Assembly: GCA_963784425.1 (NCBI GenBank)
Contig: CAWARM010000001.1
Coordinates: forward strand, 1-47,380
Length of the DNA stretch: 47,380 nt
Direction: 5' to 3'
DNA from: SHZL01 sp963784425
Lineage (GTDB): Bacteria; Pseudomonadota; Gammaproteobacteria; Xanthomonadales; SZUA-36
A program made the position numbers and the translations under genes. A model generated the notes under the pieces. The model searched no databases and had not been told where the DNA came from. It worked only from the letters and a program-made list of their open reading frames with translations. Of this stretch, positions 35,335 through 42,838 are shown piece by piece. The number at the start of each line of letters is the position of its first letter. Within the stretch, counting starts at the first letter, position 1.

Positions 35335-36905
35335 GTCGGGACTCCACCGACAATCCCATCCGGTCAGGCCGATCGGGGATCGCGTCCAGGGTAGTCGCAG
35401 CTAGGTTGCCATTCCTTGCTTTCATCTTGCTTGCCGCTTTCGCGGCACCAGCCATGGCGGCGGGAGCGGATCTCTTCGGTGAGCCGGTCATCCGGACCGA
35501 ACACCAGGTCCAAATCGACGGCAAGGAGCTGAGCTACACCGCCGAGGCGGGCCGCATCGCCATACGTGAAGTCGAAACCGGCGAGCCTCACGGCTACATG
35601 TTTTACGTCGCCTACCGTGTCAGCCTTGCAACCGGACCACGTCCGGTGGCATTCATCTGGAACGGCGGACCTGGTTCCAGTTCGGACCTGCTGCATTTCG
35701 GGGCAGCAGGGCCAAAGCGCGTCGAGGGCGCCCAATTGGTGGACAACGCCGACACCTGGCTGGCCGGCATGGATCTCGTCTTCGTCGACCCCATCGGTAC
35801 CGGTTTCAGCCGACCGGCCAGGGCCGAGTACGCCGCGGAGTTCTATGGCACGGTGGGCGATGTTGCCTCGGTAACCGAGTTCGTCCGCGCGTGGCGCTTG
35901 CTGCACGCAGCCGAGGATGTGCCGGTGCTACTGATCGGCGAGAGCTGGGGCGCCGGGCGCGCCGGCAGCGTGGGCTTTCAACTTATCGAACGGGGCATTC
36001 CGGTGCAGGCCCTGGTGCTGATTTCAGGCGGCACGGGCCTGAATCGCGAAATACTGTCTCCAGCGATGAGTTCCGCGCTGCGGGTGGTCGACCGTTCCGC
36101 CACTGCGCTGTATCACGAGCGCCTGGCGCCCGGCCTGGGAGATTCTGCGGAGGCCGTGAGGTCGGAAGCAGAAGCCTGGGTGCGAAACACTTATGCACCC
36201 GCGCTAGAACGGATCGATACGCTGAATGCTGGGGAGCGTGCTGGCATTGCCGACGGCCTGACGCGATTTACCGGCATGCCGCCGCAACTGATCGACCGCG
36301 AAACCCTGGTGATCGCCCCACGGCGATATCGCGAAGGCGTGCTTAACGATTCGGGGCAAGTGCTGGACATATTCGACATGCGGCTGGTGCACGGAAAAAG
36401 CCCCGGCCCCGAGGCCGAGGGAGAGCACACGCGACGCAAGCTCATCACGCGCTACCTGCGCGATGACCTTGGCTACCGCACAGACTTACCCTACGTGGAC
36501 CTGGAGCCGCTGGAACAGGGTTATGCGCCCGGAGGAATCTATCCACAGTCGGTCAATGAGCGCTGGAACTATGCCACTGCCGAAGTAACGCCGGAAGAAC
36601 AGCAAGCGGCGTTCGAAGCGGCGATGAAACACGGCGGCGGGCCGCCACAGCTGGGTCCGCCATTGCCTTCCGCGGCGGAAGCGGTTGAGCACGCTCCGCA
36701 ATTGAAAGTACTGGTCGCAGCAGGGCGCTTCGACTCGCTCAACAGCTGTGCCGGCAACGAGGAGCTGGCGCGAAATCTTGCCGGCGACCTCAAAGCTGCC
36801 TATGCATTCAGGTGTTACGAAGGCGGCCACATGATGTACCTCGACAGCAAGGCCCGAGTGGAATTGGGTCGTGACGTGCGTGAGCTGACCGTCACTTCCC
36901 ATTGA
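35331..36905 (+). CDS. Exported S10 family serine carboxypeptidase-like protein (S10 copy 4)
   Basis: The start at 35331 overlaps the stop of the previous gene (ATGA) and yields 524 residues with a signal peptide (RLPFLAFILLAAFAAPAMAA). The domain shows FIWNGGPGSSSDLLHFGAAGPKRV, S205 in GESWGAGRA, AGRFDSLNS and EGGHMMYLDSK. The nucleophile motif is GESWG rather than the usual GESYG; the neighbouring Tyr normally lines the oxyanion/substrate site, so specificity may differ. It is the last gene of the co-directional run and lies 59 bases before the N-acetyltransferase start. Confidence 0.87.
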   Translation: MSRDSTDNPIRSGRSGIASRVVAARLPFLAFILLAAFAAPAMAAGADLFGEPVIRTEHQVQIDGKELSYTAEAGRIAIREVETGEPHGYMFYVAYRVSLATGPRPVAFIWNGGPGSSSDLLHFGAAGPKRVEGAQLVDNADTWLAGMDLVFVDPIGTGFSRPARAEYAAEFYGTVGDVASVTEFVRAWRLLHAAEDVPVLLIGESWGAGRAGSVGFQLIERGIPVQALVLISGGTGLNREILSPAMSSALRVVDRSATALYHERLAPGLGDSAEAVRSEAEAWVRNTYAPALERIDTLNAGERAGIADGLTRFTGMPPQLIDRETLVIAPRRYREGVLNDSGQVLDIFDMRLVHGKSPGPEAEGEHTRRKLITRYLRDDLGYRTDLPYVDLEPLEQGYAPGGIYPQSVNERWNYATAEVTPEEQQAAFEAAMKHGGGPPQLGPPLPSAAEAVEHAPQLKVLVAAGRFDSLNSCAGNEELARNLAGDLKAAYAFRCYEGGHMMYLDSKARVELGRDVRELTVTSH

Positions 36906-36940
36906 GTTGTGGCGAATTTCCAGCGACCATGGCGCAATTC

Positions 36941-37020
36941 ATTTTGGCCGGAGTGGAGAAAACCGTGGATCTTGCTGCTTACCTGCAACGCATCGGCTTC
37001 ACCGGCAAGCCAGTGCCTGA
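36941..37020 (+). repeat. Right copy of the 80-bp direct repeat, at the 5' end of the N-acetyltransferase gene
   Basis: It matches 16087-16166 at 79 of 80 positions. It starts 24 bases before the GTG start codon and ends inside codon 19, so this copy keeps a complete gene. The 35 bases between the S10 stop and this repeat have no counterpart beside the left copy. Confidence 0.9.
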
Positions 37021-37783
37021 TCTCGACACGCTAAAGCAGATGCACCGCCAGCATCTGCTCTCCATCCCCTACGAAAACCTGGACGTGCAACTGCAGCGGC
37101 CAGTGGACCTGGATCTGCAGCGCAGCTATACCAAGCTCGTCGAGCAGGCCCGCGGCGGCTGGTGCTATGAAATGAATGGTTTGCTGGAGTGGGCACTGAA
37201 GGAAACCGGCTTTGAGGTGATGCGTATGACCGGCGGCGTGCGGCGCGCAGAACGAGGGGATGCTGCGTTTGGCAACCACCTGGTGTTGTGCGTGCAGTTG
37301 GATGAACCGTGGATTGCCGACGTAGGCTTCGGGGATGGGGCGTTTGAGCCGGTGCCTTTGCGACCGCATCAGTTCGAGCAGCGCGGTTTTTCATATTCAC
37401 TGGAGCGGTTGGGTGATTGCTGGCGATTTCACAACCATGCAGGCGGCGCTGCTGATTCCTACGATTTCCGTCATGGCCCGGCGGACGAGAGCCTGTTTGC
37501 AGAAAAATGCGCCTGGTTAAGCTGTTCGGAGGATTCGCCTTTTGTCCAGAGCCTGACCTGTCAAAGGTTCGCACCGCACGGCTACGACATCCAGGTCGGA
37601 CGAGTGGCCAAGCAGGTTACGCCCGGGGGAAAGCGCGAGTGGCAAATCGACTCTCCCCAGGAGTTGCTTGAATCCTTGCGCTTGCGGTTTGGTCTCGATG
37701 TTCCTGAAGTTGCCGGCCTGTGGGAACGGATCACCGCCCGTCACGAAGCGCTTTTCGGCCAGCAAGTGATGGGGTCAGAGTAA
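36965..37783 (+). CDS. nat: Arylamine N-acetyltransferase
   Basis: The GTG at 36965 is preferred over an in-frame ATG at 36902. It has a GGAG site six bases upstream and gives the family's usual beginning, VDLAAYLQRIGFTG, near MDLxAYxxRIGY. From this start the catalytic triad falls at C67 (RGGWCYEMNG), H105 (FGNHLVL) and D119 (IADVGFGD), close to the classical C69-H107-D122 of bacterial enzymes. It transfers acetyl groups from acetyl-CoA to arylamines, hydrazines or related compounds in the cytoplasm; 272 residues is normal length. The last codons (MGSE and stop) are supplied by a palindromic repeat. Its 5' end is duplicated 20.9 kb upstream. Confidence 0.92.
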   Translation: MDLAAYLQRIGFTGKPVPDLDTLKQMHRQHLLSIPYENLDVQLQRPVDLDLQRSYTKLVEQARGGWCYEMNGLLEWALKETGFEVMRMTGGVRRAERGDAAFGNHLVLCVQLDEPWIADVGFGDGAFEPVPLRPHQFEQRGFSYSLERLGDCWRFHNHAGGAADSYDFRHGPADESLFAEKCAWLSCSEDSPFVQSLTCQRFAPHGYDIQVGRVAKQVTPGGKREWQIDSPQELLESLRLRFGLDVPEVAGLWERITARHEALFGQQVMGSE

Positions 37784-37824
37784 AGTGCCAGAGTAACTAC
37801 TCTGGCACTTTACTCTGACCCCAT
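37769..37824. repeat. Perfect 27-bp inverted GGGGTCAGAG repeat between convergent genes
   Basis: Arms 37769-37795 and 37798-37824 are perfect complements with only AC between them. The left arm ends the N-acetyltransferase frame and the right arm ends the serine hydrolase frame; both proteins finish MGSE followed by TAA. The long stem would also work as a bidirectional structure at the convergent ends, though no U-tract follows. Confidence 0.93.
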
Positions 37825-38910
37825 TTTGGGCCGCGCATCCTCGAGCATTTTCAGTACGGCCTTGAGCTGATCGACCACCGGTTTTTCGCCATTGTTGCCG
37901 ACGAAATAGAAGAAAGCTTTGTGCTGTGGGTAAAAACAGAAATAGGAAAAGAACACACCATCTGAGCCGCTATGGCCGATGCGATAGACCTGACCACTTT
38001 CATCCAGCCGGAAAAACAATCCATAGCCTTCCATCACGCCCTCATCCCCACTTTGAGCGTGAGGGGCGAGCATCAGCGCACGAACGGCTTCCGGCTGACT
38101 CATGAGGCCGTGATAGAAACGCTGCATGCCGGCAGCGGATACTTGCAAGCCGCCGTTGCCCTTGAGGTTCCAGTCTGCACCACCCAGCGCGGCGATGCGG
38201 TCAGAAATAACGCCCTGGGAGATGTCGCCGAGATAGCCAGCCGCCAGTCCGCCCGGCGGTTCCGTGGTGAAGGTCCAGCCGGCATGAGTCATTCCAAACG
38301 GCTGCCAGATGTGGCCGCGCAGATAATCTTCCCAGGCTTGCCCGGATACCTGTTCCACCACGGCTGCAGCAATGCTCAGGCCCATATTGGAATACACCGA
38401 AGGCCCGGCAGCATGGTCCAGGGGCATGGCCATGCACACCGTCAGTAGCTCATGTTTTGTGCGTTTGTCAAAATCGTCACCACAGTAGTCGGCCAGCCCC
38501 GCCGTGTGGGTCATCAGCTGGTTGAGGGTGGCCGAGGCCGCGGGCTCTGCCGCATCGGGCAGGTAGGTTTTCACCGGCACATCGAGGTCAAGTTTACCCT
38601 CGGCCGCCAGTTGACTCACGGCCAGCGCAGTGAAGGCCTTGGTGATGGAGCCGATCTGGGCGGTGGTGTCGGCACTGAAGGGTATTTTCCGCTCGCGATC
38701 GGCGTAGCCATAACCGGCCTGCAAAACAGTTTTGCCGTCCAGTTCGACAATCACTGCACCACCAAAGCCGTTTTCCGCAGCGCTGGTTAGTTGACTGTTG
38801 ATGGCCCCAGCCGTGGGCCCTTCGGCCACATCCACCTGCAGCGGGGCGGCGGCGTGGGCGATGCTGGCTGCCAGTGCGAACACAACTGCAAATTTGAGCA
38901 GGCCGGGCAT
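37810..38910 (-). CDS. Exported serine hydrolase, beta-lactamase/class C-like
   Basis: The ATG at 38910 gives 366 residues opening with a signal peptide (MPGLLKFAVVFALAASIAHAA); an in-frame start at 39018 would bury it. The SxxK nucleophile motif is SITK in AQIGSITKAFTAL, the YxN motif is YSN in VYSNMGLSIA, and a late HSGSDG (RIGHSGSDGVFF) stands where the KTG-type triad is expected. These are the marks of the class C beta-lactamase/D-aminopeptidase/esterase (EstB) fold. The real substrate is more likely a peptide or ester than a beta-lactam. The last residues MGSE are encoded by a palindromic repeat arm. Confidence 0.85.
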   Translation of the reverse strand: MPGLLKFAVVFALAASIAHAAAPLQVDVAEGPTAGAINSQLTSAAENGFGGAVIVELDGKTVLQAGYGYADRERKIPFSADTTAQIGSITKAFTALAVSQLAAEGKLDLDVPVKTYLPDAAEPAASATLNQLMTHTAGLADYCGDDFDKRTKHELLTVCMAMPLDHAAGPSVYSNMGLSIAAAVVEQVSGQAWEDYLRGHIWQPFGMTHAGWTFTTEPPGGLAAGYLGDISQGVISDRIAALGGADWNLKGNGGLQVSAAGMQRFYHGLMSQPEAVRALMLAPHAQSGDEGVMEGYGLFFRLDESGQVYRIGHSGSDGVFFSYFCFYPQHKAFFYFVGNNGEKPVVDQLKAVLKMLEDARPKMGSE

Positions 38911-38975
38911 TGGCTTATTCCCTACAGCTAAAGACGATGCGGAAAATTCCATACGGTTCGTTGCAGTAGGCCTGT

Positions 38976-38996
38976 TCTCCGCATTTTGTGCGGAGA
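38976..38996. terminator. Hairpin between TolB/TPR copy 3 and the serine hydrolase
   Basis: TCTCCGCA (38976-38983), loop TTTTG and TGCGGAGA (38989-38996) form a perfect 8-bp stem about 38 bases after the copy 3 stop on the minus strand. A second TTCTCCGCA lies near 39010. No T-run follows on the minus strand, so the terminator role is uncertain. Confidence 0.35.
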
Positions 38997-39033
38997 TTAG
39001 TCGGTTTATTCTCCGCAAGAGTACAAAACGACG

Positions 39034-40893
39034 TCAATTACATTCAAAATCGTCCTCGCCAATGGGTTGGCACATATCTGGCCAGCCGACTTTGCGCCAG
39101 TATTCGGGCAGGTTCAGTTGCATCAGCAGTGCCTTGGTACGCGGGTCGGCGCGGAAGCGGTGCATGATTTCGGGCGACGCAGTCGGAGCCAGAAGTTCGT
39201 CCAGGCCATCCGTGTACCACTCGGGCCATTGCGCGCCATTGGCCTCGACTGCATTAATCCAAACGTCGTAACGATCAGCCAACATTGCCGGAAAACTGAC
39301 ATAGCTTAGAGCCCGCAACACCCCCGGGCCAGGTTCCTGTTGCGGGTGTTGCATCCAGTCAACGAGATCTTGCCCGGCTTGCTGATCAATGTTCACCGGG
39401 TTCATGTTACCGGCATAGGCGCGTGCCTCGTCGTATTGATGGTTTTGCAACAGGCCAAGCAGCTTCCACAGCTGGACAAACCCCAGATCCGGGTTGATCT
39501 CCAGCGCCCGTTGGGTGGCCTGGTCGCGCAATGCATTTTCGCCCTGCAGGTCATACAGGAGAATTGATTTCTGCAAGAAGACCGGGACCAGGGGGTCCAG
39601 GCTCAGCATGCGTTCGACGACGCTACTGGCTTCATCGAGCTGCCCGCTGTCCAGCAGCAGGGTAGCGTAGTCCTCCATGATGTCAGCCGAATCAGGGTCC
39701 AGCTGCAGAGCCCGCTCGTAGTAGTCCTGTGCCTTCGCCCACTCAAACCTGAACGACATATTGTTACCCATGGCATGCAGGGCGGTGGGCAGGTTCGGAT
39801 CCAATTCCAGTGCTTTTTGCGCTGCTGCCTGGCTTTCCTCAAGGACATCGCCAAGACGGTGCCAATCGTCAGTGGATACGAAATTGGGTACGACGATATA
39901 GCTGTGCGAGAGGCCGGCCCAGGCCGGTGCAAATTCCGGATCGATGGCCAGCGCCTGCTGGAACAGTTCAATGGCCTGCAACACACCTTCCCCGCGCTGC
40001 CGGTGCAGCGCCCGGGCGCGCAAATACAGGTCATAGACTTCCGGGTTCACCTGTTTGGCCGGCTGGTCTGATGGCTGCGCAGAAATCCCCAGCGAAATCT
40101 CCAGGGCTGCGGCGATCTGGCTGGCAATGTCGTCCTGGATGGCAAAGATGTTTTCCAGCTTGCGGTCGTAGGATTCAGACCAGAGGTGGAAGCCATCGCT
40201 GGCGCGGATCAGTTGGGCGGTGATGCGCACCTGGCCATCTGCTTTGCGCACACTGCCTTCGAGGATATTGCCCACTCCCAGCAATTGCGCAATCTCGCGC
40301 ACGTCCTGGTTGTGGCCCTTGAAGGAAAATGCCGAAGTCCGCGCCGCTACCTGCAAGCCACGTACACTGGCGAGGCGGTTGAGGATTTCCTCAGTGATGC
40401 CATCGGAGAAGTATTCCTGCTCGGGGTCGGAGGACATGTTGACGAAGGGGAGGACGGCGATGGATTTTTCTGCTGGGGTCAGAGAACCATTTTCTGATTC
40501 AGCTGTTGCGCTCTGTTCGGCTATCACGGAAAAATGGTTCTCTGACCCCCTTTCACTAAACTTGTCCCAGGCGAAATACCCCAGGGCGAGCACCAGGAAG
40601 GCAATGATGATGCGGTCCAGCTTGCGCCCGGTCTGTGGCCGGATGGATTGCCGGCGGTCGACCTCGCTTTCTTTCTTCACTCCTTCCGGCGTCAACTCAA
40701 ACGCCCAGGCGAATATCAGGGTGGGAATGAAGCCCAGCGCCAGCACGACCAGCGTCAGTTTTGCCACCCATTCCGGCAGGTGGAGGATGGGCACCACGGT
40801 GGTAATCACTTGCAGCAGCAACCACGATACTACGGCATAGGCAATAGCTACCCTGAATACATTGCGCCGTTTGAGTTCTTCGAACAGGCTCAT
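39034..40893 (-). CDS. TolB-like/TPR membrane protein (copy 3)
   Basis: The 619-residue product has MSLFEELKRRNVFRVAIAYAVV, membrane helices at about 14-33 and 43-65, the loop TPEGVKKESEVDRRQSIRPQTGRKLD, a third helix (about 93-110), a repeat-encoded linker (GSENHF and NGSLTP), the TolB-like block SIAVLPFVNMSSDPEQEYFSDGITEEIL through HLWSESYDRKLENIFAIQDDIA, and TPR units from about residue 270. The Cys-containing end (DMCQPIGEDDFECN) is not shared with the other copies. Its ATG overlaps the stop of copy 4 (ATGA), so the two form a coupled pair, as copies 2 and 1 nearly do. The function is unknown. Confidence 0.82.
   Translation of the reverse strand: MSLFEELKRRNVFRVAIAYAVVSWLLLQVITTVVPILHLPEWVAKLTLVVLALGFIPTLIFAWAFELTPEGVKKESEVDRRQSIRPQTGRKLDRIIIAFLVLALGYFAWDKFSERGSENHFSVIAEQSATAESENGSLTPAEKSIAVLPFVNMSSDPEQEYFSDGITEEILNRLASVRGLQVAARTSAFSFKGHNQDVREIAQLLGVGNILEGSVRKADGQVRITAQLIRASDGFHLWSESYDRKLENIFAIQDDIASQIAAALEISLGISAQPSDQPAKQVNPEVYDLYLRARALHRQRGEGVLQAIELFQQALAIDPEFAPAWAGLSHSYIVVPNFVSTDDWHRLGDVLEESQAAAQKALELDPNLPTALHAMGNNMSFRFEWAKAQDYYERALQLDPDSADIMEDYATLLLDSGQLDEASSVVERMLSLDPLVPVFLQKSILLYDLQGENALRDQATQRALEINPDLGFVQLWKLLGLLQNHQYDEARAYAGNMNPVNIDQQAGQDLVDWMQHPQQEPGPGVLRALSYVSFPAMLADRYDVWINAVEANGAQWPEWYTDGLDELLAPTASPEIMHRFRADPRTKALLMQLNLPEYWRKVGWPDMCQPIGEDDFECN
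40475..40549. repeat. Palindromic GGGGTCAGAG repeat pair inside TolB/TPR copy 3
   Basis: GGGGTCAGAGAACCATTTT (40475-40493) is perfectly complementary to 40531-40549. The two 19-bp arms are separated by 37 bases and are translated in the linker between the third membrane helix and the TolB-like domain. This is the same AACCATTTT subtype as the repeat at 12184. Confidence 0.9.
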
Positions 40894-42785
40894 TGCGGCC
40901 GCTCCTTCCAGTAGCCAATGTGTTCATAAGGACCGTTGGCGCGGCGAATGTCCATCAATTCCTTCAGGCCCGGCCGGTTCCAGAACTCCAGCCACTTCGG
41001 ATCGGTGGAAATTCGCTCCGGAAGGTAAACCAGCAGGGGCCAGGTCAGCAGGTATTCGCGCTGCTGCCAGGCTTTTTCCAGCCAGGGCATGGCGGCATCG
41101 ACACCATCCAGCCACAGGCTGTAGAAGGCCGTGGTGGTATGCAGCATATAAGTAGCGCCCTGCTTGCTCAGCTCTGCGCGCTCTGCCAATACCCGGCGCA
41201 GGTTCACAACGTCATTTTGTTCGAAGTAGTACTGACACCACCAGGTCGACACCAGCTCCGGATCGGGATACGGCAGGTTCTCGGCCAGTTCAATCTGTTT
41301 ACGTGCCTCGGAGAAATCACCCAGTCGTATCAGGGCAGAGATCAGCACATCCATTCGATTGGCCCTGTCTGGCGCCAGCTTGACCGAGGTGTGCCCATAC
41401 TCAAGGGCCTCTTCGTTCCGGTTCAGAATCAGCAGTACCACGCCGAGGTCACCGTGATTAAATGCAGCGAGCGGATCCAGCTCAATCGCCCGGCGTTCGA
41501 TCTGCTCAGACCTGACGAAATTCCCGACCCATGTCAAGGAATCGCCTAACATGTTCACCACAACACCATCGTTTGGCGCCAGTGCAAAAGCACGCTCAAA
41601 ACTGGCTGCAGATGCCGCCCAGTTCCACTGGGTGGTGCCTTCCACCCTGCCGCGCGCCACCCATGCCTCCGCATTTCTGGCATCCAATGCTATAGCAGTG
41701 ATGGCGTATTGCAGGGTCTTTTCACTACCCTCTGTAGCGGAGATGGTGTCGCCATAAACCGGCATCAGGGAGTAGGTGACCGCCAGTCCAGACCATGCCT
41801 TCGAGAACTTCGGGTCAAGAGCCACTGCCTGTTGGAACAGTTCTATGGCCTGCAGCATGCTCTCCTCGGTGCGCCCGGCAAAAAGGAAACGGGCCTGCAG
41901 GTAGAGGTTGTAGGCTTCAAGGTTGGACGTGAGCTGCGCCGGCTGCTCGACCGCCTGCGGTGCCGAGCTGCAATTCAAGGGCGCCTGCGATCGCCGCCGA
42001 AATCTCATCCTGGATGGCAAATATGTCAGTCAACTCGCGCTCGTAGGTTTCCGACCACAAATGAAAACCGTCTTTGACATTAATGAGCTGGGCCGTTATG
42101 CGCAAGCGATTACCGGACTTCCGCACGCTGCCTTCCAGCACATGCTCTACATTCAACTGCTTGCCGATCTCACTGACATCCAGGTTCTTGCCCTTGAACT
42201 GGAATGCCGAAGTGCGCGCAGCCACGCGCAGGTCATTCCGTTGCGCCAAGCGGTTGAGCAGTTCTTCCGCCAGGCCGTCGGAGAAGTATTCCTGCTCGGG
42301 GTCCGAGCTCATGTTCACGAAGGGCAGGACGGCGATGGATTTTTCGGCGGAAAAGGGGTCAGAGCCCTTTGCTTCTGACACCCGCTTCGCCTCCGATGTG
42401 GCCGGAGAAAAGGGCTCTGACCCCTTTTCCGAATCGACCGCGGGTGTGGTGAATTTGTCCCAGGCGAAATACCCAGGGCCATAACCAGGATGACAATGAT
42501 GGCAAAATCCAGCTTGCGGCCGGTCCGGCTGGTAATGGACTGATTGCGATCCACCTCCCTTTCGCGCTTGATGCCTTCGGGGGTGAGTTCAAATGCCCAG
42601 GCGCCGATCAGAGCCGGAATGAAACCAATCAACAGCAGCAGGAATACGAGCTTTTTCGCCGTTTCCGGCAAATTGAGGATGGGAACCAGGAGATCGGTCA
42701 CCTGCAGCAACAGCCAGGAGGCGCCGAGATAGACGATGCCCACGCGGAACACATTGCGACGCTTCAATTCCTGGAACAATGACAT
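40890..42785 (-). pseudogene. TolB-like/TPR membrane protein (copy 4), interrupted by two frameshifts
   Basis: Three reading-frame pieces together cover a full paralogue. The first piece (42785 to about 42472) runs from MSLFQELKRRNVFRVGIVY to the third membrane helix. At 42472-42474 the paralogous GGGG is only GGG; this loss of one base moves the reading into the frame that carries YFAWDKF, the linker and the TolB-like domain (SIAVLPFVNMSSDPEQEYFSDGLAEELL). Near 41960-41985 a second change, of the opposite sign, returns to the first frame (PQAVEQPAQLTSNLEAYNLYLQARF), followed by TPR repeats to 40890. There are no other stops. It is either a young pseudogene or an intact gene with sequencing errors in short runs. 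Confidence 0.8.
42350..42429. repeat. Palindromic GGGGTCAGAG repeat pair inside TolB/TPR copy 4
   Basis: Arms 42350-42370 and 42409-42429 are perfect inverted complements of 21 bases, of the GGGGTCAGAGCCCTTT subtype. They are read as GSEPFS and KGSDPFS around the linker, the same position as in copies 1 and 3. Confidence 0.9.
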
Positions 42786-42838
42786 GCCGTGGTGTGCTCT
42801 CAGGCCCCTGCAATTCAGCGATTCCGCATTTTACACGC

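Noticed and set aside
16423..36905. A lasso-peptide or other RiPP biosynthetic cluster
   Set aside because: A TonB receptor beside peptidases recalls lasso-peptide loci, but no precursor peptide, asparagine-synthetase-like cyclase, RRE protein or exporter is present. A catabolic reading fits better.
16167..36940. An integrase or transposase that moved the bracketed module
   Set aside because: I looked for a tyrosine or serine recombinase or a DDE transposase among the genes between the direct repeats and found none, so mobility is inferred from the repeats alone.
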